In this document: piece after piece, positions 12,885 through 22,110 of the stretch
Numbering within the stretch: position 1 is the first letter of the stretch
Layout: the number at the start of each line of letters is the position of its first letter
Origin: HGM04593 sp045588345
GTDB lineage: Bacteria; Bacteroidota; Bacteroidia; Bacteroidales; Bacteroidaceae
Length of the DNA: 33,962 nt
Assembly (NCBI GenBank): GCA_045588345.1
Contig: JAZNDZ010000121.1
Coordinates: 1 to 33,962, forward strand
Direction: 5' to 3'
Position numbers and translations under genes: made by a program
Notes under the pieces: generated by a model
Told to the model about the DNA's origin: nothing
The model's input: only the letters and a program-made list of their open reading frames with translations
The model's database searches: none

Positions 12885-14549
12885 ATGAAACAATTACTTA
12901 ACGACCACAGTGAGGTCACTGCTTTTGAGAAGGAGATGGAGAGGATAAGCCCGTTTGAATTGAAGAACAGGCTTATTGAGATGGCTGATGAGAGCATACG
13001 TCGCATGATGCGCACTATGCTGAACGCAGGGCGCGGCAACCCTAACTGGGTGGCTACGCTGCCGCGAGAGGCATTCTTCACACTGGGAAGGTTCGGCCTT
13101 GCGGAGTGCCGCCGCGACTGGGAGTGCCCCGAAGGAGTGGCGGGAATACCGCAGAAGGAGGGGATTGCTGCGCGATTCGGAGAGTTCTTGAAAGAGCAAC
13201 GAGGTGACGAAGGAGCAAAGTTCCTTGAAAAATGTTTCCGTTACATGATTGACGAGCATTCGGCCGACGGCGATGCGCTGGTGCACGAATGGACCGAAAG
13301 TGTCATTGGCGACCAGTACCCTGTGCCCGACCGCATACTCAAGCACTGCGAGATAGCCGTGCGTGACTACATTGCGCAAGAACTGTGTGACGGAAGGCCT
13401 CCGCAAGGAACAATAGACCTGTTTGCAACAGAAGGCGGCACAGCTGCAATGTGCTACATTTTCGACAGCCTGCAACAGAACCGCCTGCTTGAACGTGGCG
13501 ACAGCATAGCACTTATGACACCGGTGTTCACTCCATACATTGAGATTCCCAAACTGTACCGATACAACTACAAGGTGACAGAAATTCCTGCCGGCAAGAT
13601 GAGTGACGACGGCATGCACCTGTGGCAGTACGATGCCAAAGAACTCAACCGATTGCGCGACCCTGAATACAAGGCGCTGTTCATTGTGAACCCGAGCAAC
13701 CCGCCCAGTTATGCAATGGCACAGGAAACGGTTGACATGCTTGCAGACATTGTGAGCAAATGGAACCCGAACCTCATGATTGTGACCGATGATGTATATG
13801 CTACATACGTACCCGGATTCCAGTCTCTCATGACTAAACTGCCGCACAACACCATCTGTGTGTACTCGTTCTCAAAGTACTTTGGTGCAACGGGGTGGCG
13901 CTCTGCAGTTATTGCCGTGCACCGCGACAACATATTTGACAGGCTAATCGAACGCCTGCCGCGCAAGCGGAAGAGTGAACTGCGTGAGCGTTATGGCAGC
14001 ATAAGAAGCGATGTGGAGAGCATGCGTTTCATTGACCGCATGGTGGCCGACAGCCGCCAGGTGGCACTGAACCACACAGCAGGCCTTTCACTGCCGCAGC
14101 AGATGCAGATGACGCTGTTTGCGCTCTACTCTATCATAGACAAGCGTGAGGGCGACAGTTTCAGGCTTAAGATGCATGAGATTATACAGGAACGCTTGAA
14201 GGCGCTGTGGACAAGCATGGGCTTTACTCTGTTGCCCGACCCGCTGCGCGCGGGATACTACTCGGAGATTGATTTGCTCGTGTGGGCACAACGTTTCTAC
14301 GGCAAGGATTTTGTAGAGTGGCTGCAACTGAACTACAGCCCGCTGGATGTGGTGTTCCGCTTAGCAAGGGAGACATCGCTTGTGGTGTTGAACGGAGGCG
14401 GTTTCGACGGGCCCCAGTGGAGCATACGTGTGTCGCTGGCGAATCTGAAGACGAAGGATTACAACATCATCGGCCGCAACATACGTTCTATACTGGATTC
14501 CTATGCAGCACGTTGGAAGAAGAGTTTACCGATGGTGGAAACAGAATAG
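12885..14549 (+). CDS. aspD: Bifunctional aspartate aminotransferase / aspartate 4-decarboxylase
   Basis: A 554-residue PLP enzyme of fold type I. NPSNPP at 269-274 and TDDVYATY at 301-308 line the active site. Lys331 in SFSKYFGATGWR is the expected Schiff-base lysine, and the C-terminal FRLARETSLVVLNGGGFDGP with SIRVSLANL holds the substrate-binding arginine region. The N-terminal extension of about 100 residues (FELKNRLIEMADESIRRMM) is typical of aspartate 4-decarboxylase and absent from ordinary aminotransferases. The reaction is L-aspartate to L-alanine plus CO2, in the cytoplasm. With the antiporter gene upstream it forms an Asp/Ala energy- and acid-handling pathway. It ends with TAG and is followed by a long perfect hairpin. 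Confidence 0.93.
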   Translation: MKQLLNDHSEVTAFEKEMERISPFELKNRLIEMADESIRRMMRTMLNAGRGNPNWVATLPREAFFTLGRFGLAECRRDWECPEGVAGIPQKEGIAARFGEFLKEQRGDEGAKFLEKCFRYMIDEHSADGDALVHEWTESVIGDQYPVPDRILKHCEIAVRDYIAQELCDGRPPQGTIDLFATEGGTAAMCYIFDSLQQNRLLERGDSIALMTPVFTPYIEIPKLYRYNYKVTEIPAGKMSDDGMHLWQYDAKELNRLRDPEYKALFIVNPSNPPSYAMAQETVDMLADIVSKWNPNLMIVTDDVYATYVPGFQSLMTKLPHNTICVYSFSKYFGATGWRSAVIAVHRDNIFDRLIERLPRKRKSELRERYGSIRSDVESMRFIDRMVADSRQVALNHTAGLSLPQQMQMTLFALYSIIDKREGDSFRLKMHEIIQERLKALWTSMGFTLLPDPLRAGYYSEIDLLVWAQRFYGKDFVEWLQLNYSPLDVVFRLARETSLVVLNGGGFDGPQWSIRVSLANLKTKDYNIIGRNIRSILDSYAARWKKSLPMVETE

Positions 14550-14597
14550 TTAAAGTTCAGGGGGGGAACTGCATCTTATCAAACATAGTATAAACGA

Positions 14598-14640
14598 TAA
14601 TTCAATCAAATCGCTACAGCGGAGCGATTTGATTGAATTA
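14598..14640 (+). terminator. 18-bp perfect hairpin after aspD
   Basis: TAATTCAATCAAATCGCT (14598-14615) pairs perfectly with 14623-14640 around a 7-nt loop. It lies between the converging aspD gene and the minus-strand surface operon, so it probably serves as a bidirectional terminator. The 3' T-tract is weak on both sides. Confidence 0.65.
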
Positions 14641-14658
14641 AACTTTATGATGTTGCCA

Positions 14659-14811
14659 TTATTCCCAGAGATCACCCCAGGAACCTCTTCTTTTATTTGA
14701 GCCAGCGACAACATTGTCTTTTTCCTCTTCGGGTGCAGTGAATGACATTACTATCATATTCTCAGTGAGAACATCTAACACTGCAAGTTCAGGTTTTATA
14801 TATTCTTTCAT
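14659..14811 (-). CDS. Small Bacteroidales peptide, 50 residues
   Basis: ATG at 14811-14809, stop at 14661-14659. The peptide begins MKEYIKPELAVLDVLTENM, has an acidic middle (APEEEKDN) and ends KRRGSWGDLWE. The start M-K-x-Y-I-K-P-E-L and the Trp/Asp-rich end are typical of a family of very small Bacteroidales proteins of unknown function often found beside surface or secreted proteins. There is no clear signal peptide. It lies 28 bp past the cohesin-like gene and just before the hairpin at 14598-14640, so it is probably the last gene of the operon. A peptide precursor is conceivable, but no modification enzyme is nearby. Confidence 0.6.
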   Translation of the reverse strand: MKEYIKPELAVLDVLTENMIVMSFTAPEEEKDNVVAGSNKRRGSWGDLWE

Positions 14812-14839
14812 AATATTTTGATAATAAATATCCAACAAT

Positions 14840-16312
14840 TCATTTTACCAGCACTTTTTTGTTACCGATAATGTAAACTCCTTTTCTTAACGTACCGATA
14901 GCGCTTACCTCTTCGACCTTTACTCCGGATGTTGTATAAACATCTCCAGCAACCGCTGTAGCAACTATATTCTTTTCCACAGAAGTATAGTCACCGCCAA
15001 TATGCGATACACTCATCGATTTGCCGCTTGCTTTGCTTGCCGGTATTGTAATGTAAGTTCTGAATGGAGAGACCTTACAGTTTTTTCCTACCAGAACAAA
15101 TTCGCCGTTTGCCACATCGTATACATAATATCTGTTTTCAGAATCAGAATTCAAGACATTGTTCCAATAATTGGCAATCATGGATATTCCGTCCACTGAG
15201 ATGCCATTGGCATCTGCAGTAGAAGCAAAAGACTCAATTTCAACATCCGCAAAAGGAACCATCGTATTGCTACACTTGATTATGTAAGGAATATTTGCCT
15301 GCATACATTCCACTGGTTCAAAATAGATGGTATTGTTACATGCATCATACGATACCAATCTTTCAACCGTAACACCGCTTTGTACAAGCGCACTCATCTG
15401 CATCTCGTCAACATCAAACGGCAGAACAATTGTTGACCACAAACCTGCCGGGAACTCACGATTGAAAGATGCCGAAAGGCACTCTACATTATAAACAGAA
15501 CTGAAACTGTAATCACCATCATGAAGATTCAGTTTCTCACAGGAATACTCTTCGCCACACACTACCGCATTACCGGTTGTAATGTTACCGGCAACACTGC
15601 CATCCATAACATAGCATAAAGCATTTGGATTGGGCAAAGCAAGGTTGCACCCAAATGATTCGGCATTCCTGATATCAAGTGCTGTGAAACCTTCAGTCAA
15701 TGCAAGTTCATCGGCAAGTGAGTTCAAAGTCCAAGATGGCACGTAACCGGTGAGAGAACTGAAATCGGCAACACCTCCTTGCAAAGACAAATCTCCAACA
15801 ATGCAATATGAAGATGAATCATCCGGTTTCAAGTCTGCAGTTCCCGATATTGTAAGAACAGAATTGCGTATCACTATGGGATGAACTCCTTCCTGCATAC
15901 CGGTATCGGTAAGATAATAAGCACGCATCACCTCACCGCTATTTCCTGTTATACGGTCAGCATCTGTTGTAAAGACCACCACCCTGCACCATCCATCATC
16001 AAGGAATGAATATTGAATTGTGTGTTTCCAGTTCTTGACACCACCGCGCCCGATAGTATATGGACAACGGTCGCCAAGTTCAAACGGGTCGAGACCACCG
16101 GTATTGTCAAAAGCCATTCCTTCGGGCAACAAGATATCGAACTGGAAGGCCCAGATATCTGCCGCGTCATTATTCATTACAATACTAAAATAACAAGCAT
16201 CATTTGAAGTTGTACCCGGCTGTGCCTTGAAAGGCACAACCTGAAGCACATCCTCGGCATATACAGCAGTTGCAAACAAAACTGCTATAAAAGTTTGGAT
16301 TATTTTTTTCAT
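14840..16312 (-). CDS. Secreted protein with cohesin-like N-terminal domain and sorting-type tail
   Basis: I chose the ATG at 16312, because it gives the signal peptide MKKIIQTFIAVLFATAVYA; an upstream ATG would overlap the preceding gene and hide the signal. The protein is then 490 residues. Residues about 20-165 resemble a cohesin-type beta domain (WAFQFDILLPEGMAF, then DDGWCRVVVFTTDAD and HPIVIRNSVLTISG). The middle is a beta-rich region of unknown type (AGLWSTIVLPFDVDEMQM). The last 60 residues (GDVYTTSGVKVEEV, LRKGVYIIGNKKVLVK) look like a type IX secretion sorting tail, implying export to the surface. It lies 13 bp after the dockerin-bearing gene. Its binding partner may be that protein, but this is inference. 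Confidence 0.75.
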   Translation of the reverse strand: MKKIIQTFIAVLFATAVYAEDVLQVVPFKAQPGTTSNDACYFSIVMNNDAADIWAFQFDILLPEGMAFDNTGGLDPFELGDRCPYTIGRGGVKNWKHTIQYSFLDDGWCRVVVFTTDADRITGNSGEVMRAYYLTDTGMQEGVHPIVIRNSVLTISGTADLKPDDSSSYCIVGDLSLQGGVADFSSLTGYVPSWTLNSLADELALTEGFTALDIRNAESFGCNLALPNPNALCYVMDGSVAGNITTGNAVVCGEEYSCEKLNLHDGDYSFSSVYNVECLSASFNREFPAGLWSTIVLPFDVDEMQMSALVQSGVTVERLVSYDACNNTIYFEPVECMQANIPYIIKCSNTMVPFADVEIESFASTADANGISVDGISMIANYWNNVLNSDSENRYYVYDVANGEFVLVGKNCKVSPFRTYITIPASKASGKSMSVSHIGGDYTSVEKNIVATAVAGDVYTTSGVKVEEVSAIGTLRKGVYIIGNKKVLVK

Positions 16313-16325
16313 AGATAAATCATTT

Positions 16326-17789
16326 TTACTCTTCCAACAAAACAGTTGCAATTCCCATGGCATCGGTAACATTAAAGACATCATCGTCGTTCATATCAGA
16401 TACCTCTTCAATGAAAACATCAGTCTTCTCTTCAAGTACAAAAGTCACCATATTCATTACGTCGGTCACGTTCACCAAGTTATCGCCGTTAGTATCACCC
16501 CGCTTATACACGGCTATGCGTCCGTTGCGGGTTGATGCTGTGAGATGTGCTCCATCCGTTTCGCAAACTGATACCTGATTAATCTTGGTACGTTCCGACA
16601 CACCTGTAGCATAATCATCGGGTACGCCGACATTAAACCTCAAAAGTTGGGTATTTCCTGGTGCGAGCATTCCGCCAACCAAAGAGAACAGATAACAGGT
16701 ATCGCTTACAGCAGTATATGAAACAGTATATCCTTTTGCTTTATCGTTTACAAGAACACTCGATAAATCGGGTTTTATATCCTGTGGAAATGTCAACTGA
16801 AAACTCATATCGCACAATGTATCAAGCGTTGTTATGTAAAGCGGCACATCAAGTACATCGCCGGGTTTTCCAATTATAGTCATCATGTAGAAAGCATACT
16901 TGTTATCATCCGGCATCTGCGGTTCATCCGGACTGTAAGGGTTGAACTCAAAACGCGCCACGAAATGCATATCCTGTTTCCCCATGGTATACGAGAACTT
17001 CAATAGCGACGTGTACAGAGTATCAGCAACATACCAGCCAAGGAAACGATATCCCTCATTTGCCGTAGCACTTACAGAACAACTTGCCCCCTCCAGAAGA
17101 CGTGTAACGGTTGTAGAGACAGTACCACCGTCCTCGGTAGAGACATGCACTTTGTGACGCAAAATAGGGTCGGCAGGTTCCGATGGACTTGAAGGGTCAA
17201 ACTTGAAATGAGCTGTTAATGTCTCATTGGCAGCAGTTGTGGTGTACTTGAACGAACGGGCAGATGACACAGTATCCCCAACTTGGTTTGTCCAATTCAC
17301 GAAGATATAGCCCTCTTCACACGAAGCATTCAAGGATACATTTGTATTACTTTGGTACCTACCGCCACCACTAACGCTACCGCCTTTTTCGGCAGCGAGT
17401 GTAAGACGGAAGTATTGCAAGAGTGACGGGGCACCCGGTTCTGAGGGGTTTGAAGGAGAAAACTTGAAATGTGCAGTAAGTATCTCATCACGGTCGTTTT
17501 TCACAAAGTTAAAAGAGCCTGCAGATGAAACCGTGTTGCCTTCTCCATCAGTCCATTTATCGAACACATAGCCTGTTGCCGCCGATACGCGAAGTCCGAC
17601 TGTTGTTTCCGGGACATAACGTCCTGCGCCGTACACCGAACCTCCTTCAGCCGGTTCTACTTTCAGAACAAGTTTACGCGGTGCCATACCGGGCTCAGGA
17701 GGGTCAACAGGGTTGAAATCATCTTGTCCCCATGTTGTAATGCTGCACAGCAGCATTACAAGGAGAGACAAATATCTTATCCGTTTCAT
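16326..17789 (-). CDS. Secreted protein: three beta-repeats, cohesin-like domain and C-terminal dockerin
   Basis: A signal peptide (MKRIRYLSLLVMLLCSITTW) is followed by three divergent InlB-B-type repeats at about 40-110, 127-197 and 211-281. Each has the pattern GGSV...GY.F..W.....F....HF.F and is followed by a proline-rich linker of type FxFxPSxPSEP. A cohesin-like domain spans about 300-427 (MSFQLTFPQDIKP, TQLLRFNVGVP). The C-terminal 431-487 is a type I dockerin-like pair of calcium loops: DTNGDNLVNVTDVMNMV and DMNDDDVFNVTDAMGIA. No enzyme domain is present, so it looks like a surface scaffold or adhesin. It lies between the BspA-like and cohesin-like genes in the same operon (10 and 13 bp gaps). 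Confidence 0.8.
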   Translation of the reverse strand: MKRIRYLSLLVMLLCSITTWGQDDFNPVDPPEPGMAPRKLVLKVEPAEGGSVYGAGRYVPETTVGLRVSAATGYVFDKWTDGEGNTVSSAGSFNFVKNDRDEILTAHFKFSPSNPSEPGAPSLLQYFRLTLAAEKGGSVSGGGRYQSNTNVSLNASCEEGYIFVNWTNQVGDTVSSARSFKYTTTAANETLTAHFKFDPSSPSEPADPILRHKVHVSTEDGGTVSTTVTRLLEGASCSVSATANEGYRFLGWYVADTLYTSLLKFSYTMGKQDMHFVARFEFNPYSPDEPQMPDDNKYAFYMMTIIGKPGDVLDVPLYITTLDTLCDMSFQLTFPQDIKPDLSSVLVNDKAKGYTVSYTAVSDTCYLFSLVGGMLAPGNTQLLRFNVGVPDDYATGVSERTKINQVSVCETDGAHLTASTRNGRIAVYKRGDTNGDNLVNVTDVMNMVTFVLEEKTDVFIEEVSDMNDDDVFNVTDAMGIATVLLEE

Positions 17790-17799
17790 AGCACAAACA

Positions 17800-20700
17800 T
17801 TATTTCTTTACAACAACCTTTACAGCACCAACATCAGTGCGTACTATGTACACACCGGGAGCGACAGAGACAGTACGTTCACCGATGAATTCAGCGACAA
17901 TACGACCATCGGCAGCCACAACAGTTACGGAACCTGCAGCACCGCTCACCTCAATAGCACCGTCAACAGTTGCAACGGTTATTCCTGCAGACTCAAGTTC
18001 TGCTACGGATGTTGTTTCCGGAGCCTTTGTAACACCAAGCATAAAACGACCGGTAAATTTCCCTGCCTCAGCCGTGAACGTATAGTCACCATCGGCAAAA
18101 TTGTGTGAAACACCAGTAACTTTATCAAACAATACAACCTCTTTTGCATCACAACGTGACAATGAGAATGTATATGTTCCTCCCTTTGCAAACATTACAC
18201 CCAACTGAACATTGCCATTATCATAAAGACGCTCGTTTATAGCGTACTCCGTGCCGTCGCCACCGATAGAATAAAGTTGCGGACATTCGCCCTCGGTTGC
18301 AAAGAACTTGCTTGCATCGCATGCAGTCTCATACTCCATGGATGCCGCATCATTGAAAACAACACGGGTACGGTCATTGATATCGCCGCATGACAGAAGG
18401 ATATCTACCAGCTGGCGGTCTCTTGCAGAAACATTGCGTGACGGCGCACTCTGCTGATTGACAATCTCGTTTGTGAGCTGACGGCCTGTTTCAGGGAACG
18501 ATATGCTGTTTATATTTCCGGGACATTGCACAAAGAATGCCTCGTTAGGCTCAATGGCATAGTCATCATCAATTATTGAGTATGCATTATACTTCTTGTT
18601 GTAAACATCATACGTGGTTATAGGTGCCGTGAAATTGAGAGCATGGATATTGTACCAGCATTGCCATGGATTGCCTACAAGGTTCCAACCTGCATTTGAA
18701 GCCTTCTCGCTGGGGTTTGCTGCAAGTGATTTTACAAACTCCTCATTTGAAACCACATTTTGTTTGCTTTCATTTTCAAGCGCAGTGAATGTGAGCCAGC
18801 AATCGTCACTTGCCTGTACAATAAAGCCAGTTCCTGCTGTTATTACAGCATCATCGGCATAGTTTCTCCAGTTGCCCGAAGCACCGTTTGCAGCACGCGC
18901 TGCGCCGTCATAGTATCGGAACACAAATTTTGCATTCTGAACATTCGTCTTAACCTCGCTTACCTTAAAGTCAAAAGGCAAAGAGACAAAGAACCAGTAT
19001 TTGCCTTTAACATAATAACTGTGCTTGTACTCCCCTTCAATTGTTGTTACATCATTGTTTACAAGTACACGTGCAAATGCATCGCTGCTTGTGCCACTAT
19101 AATAATTGTACGATGCCGTGTGTAAGGAATCGAACACCTGTGCGACATCACCGTTAAGTTTAATTGAACCGCAGTGGTTTATCGTCAAGTTAGGCTTACC
19201 CTCAAAACGCTCACGCACATTCATTATAAGGTTGCTATTGAGTGTCCAGTCCTTTATATCACCCGTATTGAATCCCTCTATCTTATAGTTATACCAATAC
19301 TCATCGAGTTTATATGAATTTACAAGAAACGCTGGAACCTTTATTACAACATCAGCCGGGCAATCACGGAGAAACTCCGATTTACGGTTACCGACAACAA
19401 CTGTAGGTGACTTAAGGACAAGAGTCTTAAGATTTGGACAACAATAAATAGGTGAAGTAGATTCTACAGAATGATATGATGTCGGGAATTCAGCATATTC
19501 AAGCCAAGAACAATTACCAAAAGCATTTTCACCTACAAATGTGTTTTCCGGTAGTTTTAAAGAATCAATTGCAGTACCTGAGAATGCATAACTAAATACA
19601 TTCCGAAGGTTTTTCGGTACTCTATGAACACATCTGGAATTGTTTTTAAATGCATAATCATATATATCATAGATATTCTCATGCATATCAAAGTTGACAA
19701 TGTAGCCACATTCTGCAAAACAAAATCTTGGGATCCAAGTAATAGCCTCCGGATAATGAACATCAGTTAAGTACATACATCTTTCAAAAGCATAATCACC
19801 AATAAATGTAATGCTGTCATTCATTTGAGCATTCAACAGTTTTGAATATGCAAAAGCATTAGTGCCAATACTTTTTAGCGTTGAAGGGAAATTTATTTGA
19901 CTTATATATGATCCTTCGAACGCATAATCGCCTATTTTTTCTAATCCTTCAGGCAAAATAACCCTATGCAAAAAAGGAAATTCATTGCCAGAATAATTAT
20001 AGAATGTTCTATCCGGTATTTCATCAATCTCAGCCTCACTCAAATCTATGAAATACAAATTCTCCAACATTTTAACCTTTGCCCAATCGTCATCATTCAT
20101 TCTGCCTTTAATCTTTATGCGACGGACATCCTTTAAATGATCTACATTATAAAGAATCTCAGTACCCAGACTACCGGGCTCTGCAAGATTCACCTCAAAA
20201 CATGGAGTTTGCTCTACCCCAATGTCATAAATGTAGAAACCTGATGCACAGTTATTTACTCGCCACTCAATTTCGTGAAAACCGGGAGATAATTCCTCAA
20301 AAACTTTTACACCATGACGACTACGATGACTTTCACCGGTATCCCGGACTTTAATGCCATCTATATATAATTCAATTCTCTCTCCATCATTATAAGATTC
20401 TTTATAGAATGATAAGGTTGCATGAGCATCAACCTCAACAGTGGCTTTTAGAGAGAAAGTACTATTCCCATAAAATGAAATCCATGACCGGTCACTGGTA
20501 TCCTCTCCCGTACTCCAACGGCCTACGGCATTAGTAAAGAATATCGGATAATCATTCCATTCAGGAGCCTTATATGTAAAATTATATTCATTGAAAGTAA
20601 AGGCACTGCCTACATCGTCATTTCCGCTGTTTTCCCAAAGGCCAAGTGAAATTCCGATATTATCCGCACATCCGTTATACCAGTTAAGATATATTTCCGC

Positions 20701-21108
20701 AGCATTTCCTTCTGTTGTATAAGGAGATATATCATAATTATCTTCTGCATAGTTATTAAGTCTGAAGTAAGAATCGGCAACTTGAGTGTCACTGAGTTTT
20801 ACGAATCCTTTGCCATTGCTATAACTCGCAGCTTTTTCATAAGCAAGCCATTTTTCTGCATTATAACTATAAATATAAAATGCATTTTCAATGCCATCAA
20901 CTGGATAGAAGGCAAATAGCCCAATTTCAGCATCCCCATCATTGACGGGAGAGGTTGTAGAACTTGCATAATAGCCACTTTCGTTCTTCATAGAATAAAG
21001 GTACTCTGGTTTTCCATTCTGTGGCAATGTCGTTGAAATTTGTATAATGTCTGCATATACTTGTGTTAATAAGCATAGCATTACGAGTGAAAGACATATT
21101 CTTCTCAT
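17800..21108 (-). CDS. BspA-like leucine-rich repeat surface protein
   Basis: An 1102-residue exported protein with signal peptide MRRICLSLVMLCLLTQVYA. After an N-terminal region (about 20-180) and a beta-sandwich-like segment (about 181-302, with ATLSFYKESYNDGERIELYI), there are leucine-rich repeats of the BspA/LRR_5 type at about 340-560: EGLEKIGDYAFEG, PSTLKSIGTNAFAYS, NDSITFIGDYAFERC. The C-terminal half is beta-rich and ends in a sorting-like tail (GSVTVVAADGRIVAEF, GVYIVRTDVGAVKVVVKK). BspA relatives bind host matrix or other bacteria. It is the first gene of the surface operon, and its start lies about 20 bp past a strongly structured leader at 21129-21322. Confidence 0.85.
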   Translation of the reverse strand: MRRICLSLVMLCLLTQVYADIIQISTTLPQNGKPEYLYSMKNESGYYASSTTSPVNDGDAEIGLFAFYPVDGIENAFYIYSYNAEKWLAYEKAASYSNGKGFVKLSDTQVADSYFRLNNYAEDNYDISPYTTEGNAAEIYLNWYNGCADNIGISLGLWENSGNDDVGSAFTFNEYNFTYKAPEWNDYPIFFTNAVGRWSTGEDTSDRSWISFYGNSTFSLKATVEVDAHATLSFYKESYNDGERIELYIDGIKVRDTGESHRSRHGVKVFEELSPGFHEIEWRVNNCASGFYIYDIGVEQTPCFEVNLAEPGSLGTEILYNVDHLKDVRRIKIKGRMNDDDWAKVKMLENLYFIDLSEAEIDEIPDRTFYNYSGNEFPFLHRVILPEGLEKIGDYAFEGSYISQINFPSTLKSIGTNAFAYSKLLNAQMNDSITFIGDYAFERCMYLTDVHYPEAITWIPRFCFAECGYIVNFDMHENIYDIYDYAFKNNSRCVHRVPKNLRNVFSYAFSGTAIDSLKLPENTFVGENAFGNCSWLEYAEFPTSYHSVESTSPIYCCPNLKTLVLKSPTVVVGNRKSEFLRDCPADVVIKVPAFLVNSYKLDEYWYNYKIEGFNTGDIKDWTLNSNLIMNVRERFEGKPNLTINHCGSIKLNGDVAQVFDSLHTASYNYYSGTSSDAFARVLVNNDVTTIEGEYKHSYYVKGKYWFFVSLPFDFKVSEVKTNVQNAKFVFRYYDGAARAANGASGNWRNYADDAVITAGTGFIVQASDDCWLTFTALENESKQNVVSNEEFVKSLAANPSEKASNAGWNLVGNPWQCWYNIHALNFTAPITTYDVYNKKYNAYSIIDDDYAIEPNEAFFVQCPGNINSISFPETGRQLTNEIVNQQSAPSRNVSARDRQLVDILLSCGDINDRTRVVFNDAASMEYETACDASKFFATEGECPQLYSIGGDGTEYAINERLYDNGNVQLGVMFAKGGTYTFSLSRCDAKEVVLFDKVTGVSHNFADGDYTFTAEAGKFTGRFMLGVTKAPETTSVAELESAGITVATVDGAIEVSGAAGSVTVVAADGRIVAEFIGERTVSVAPGVYIVRTDVGAVKVVVKK

Positions 21109-21128
21109 AAAAAATCTTGGTGTTAAAT

Positions 21129-21322
21129 AATTGGCGGTTTAGGTATGTAAGAAAACAAGAAGGACGTAAATTGTCCACATATTGCCTATCAACATACCAG
21201 GTACCGCCAAGTAACCCTCCACCCGATAAGCACGGACAATCTACGCCCAACGTTGGACGCAGATTCTCACTTTGCTTATTCTCGGTGTGAAATTGGCGGT
21301 TTCGGTATGTGAGAATAAGAAG
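21129..21322 (-). promoter_or_regulatory. Structured leader of the BspA-like gene with mutually exclusive pairings
   Basis: A core of the form TTGGCGGT...GGTATGT occurs on the plus strand at 21131-21148 and 21293-21310 and inverted at 21192-21210. In the minus-strand transcript the middle copy can therefore pair with either flanking copy (about 15 bp with a small internal loop), but not both. Further complementarity: 21166-21176 with 21234-21244 (10 of 11), 21275-21283 with 21311-21319 (perfect 9 bp), and the palindrome CCAACGTTGG at 21247-21256. The block ends 20 nt before the start codon. It is either a regulatory RNA leader or a dispersed palindromic repeat. Confidence 0.5.
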
Positions 21323-21748
21323 CAAAAATCTAAATATTACAGGAATTACAAATTATATTTCCATAAAATACTCCTGTGATATTATTCTATTTACGTTCTT
21401 CTTTTGAGAATACATCCACTATGGCATATTCTCATAAAGAAATTATTCACTGTCTGGTTCGTAAAAAAAATATTTTCAAGTGTTAAACATTTATATAGCA
21501 ATTATTATTGTATTAATGCAAAATTAGTGCAGTTTGTCAATATTTCAAAAAAAATAATTATATTTTATAATCCGGGTATATTTTATAATCTATTCTTATT
21601 GAATCAAAAGATAAGACCAAATGTTTGGGTTGCATTGTATACAAACAAAAAAGATGACTAAAAAGTGTATTTGGTTCCCAAGTTTTGCCTCACTCGTTGT
21701 AAAATAACAAAGTAAACTTTGTGTTTAACTCGTTTACACAAACTTTCT

Positions 21749-21792
21749 GCGTTACACTTGCCTTCAAAATCCTCATTTACACTTAGTAAACT
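21749..21792 (+). repeat. Intergenic repeat family (TTACGCTTGCC...), copy A
   Basis: The core GCGTTACACTTGCC, then CTCATTTACACTTAGTAAACT, occurs again inverted at 22109-22151 and directly at 25596-25637. Copies A and C bracket 21793-22108. The whole 21331-22184 region holds no gene I can support. Confidence 0.65.
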
Positions 21793-21963
21793 CCGGTTTT
21801 TCAGGCTACGCAGGCCTTGAACTACATTTTTTTAGGTTCAGTAGAAAAAAGGTGTGGGTAATATTTTACTTGTACGATTATTTTCTATCTGGAATATCTT
21901 ATTCTGAGGTTAATTTTACCCTTAATCAGTTATCTTGTATTCCTCTTGTAGTCGTTCTATCAT

Positions 21964-21986
21964 GTTCTTTTGGCGGCCAAAAGAAC
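21964..21986. repeat. Palindrome GTTCTTTTGG/CCAAAAGAAC
   Basis: A perfect 10-bp stem with a 3-nt loop (CGG), followed by GAAAAGCCCC. This is a type of dispersed palindrome seen in Bacteroidetes intergenic DNA. No gene is associated with it. Confidence 0.55.
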
Positions 21987-22084
21987 GAAAAGCCCCGGCA
22001 CAGAGTTCACCAGTCGCATGATGCTTTGCTCATGAATTGCCGTGCAATATCATTCGGTCACATCAGTAGTGCTAAAGCACACTC

Positions 22085-22110
22085 CTTTGGGAACATAAAT
22101 GTTCCCAAAG
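22085..22110. repeat. 12-bp perfect palindrome next to repeat copy C
   Basis: CTTTGGGAACAT and ATGTTCCCAAAG around an AA spacer form a perfect hairpin directly beside the repeat at 22109-22151. It lies downstream of the SIMPL gene on the minus strand and may end that transcript, although the following T-tract is poor. Confidence 0.55.

Noticed and set aside
11433..14327. Long open frames antisense to aspT and aspD
   Set aside because: They are rich in His, Cys, Arg and Tyr as expected for reverse frames of GC-rich genes, and the plus-strand genes are unmistakable.
16313..16384. Upstream start for the cohesin-like protein (24 extra residues)
   Set aside because: It would overlap the preceding gene by about 59 bp and bury a clear signal peptide that begins at the ATG at 16312.
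20939..21325. A 128-codon minus-strand frame across the BspA leader
   Set aside because: It is mostly the structured repeat (translated as repeated LTYRNRQ-like strings) and then overlaps the BspA-like start in another frame. The base-pairing pattern explains the region better.
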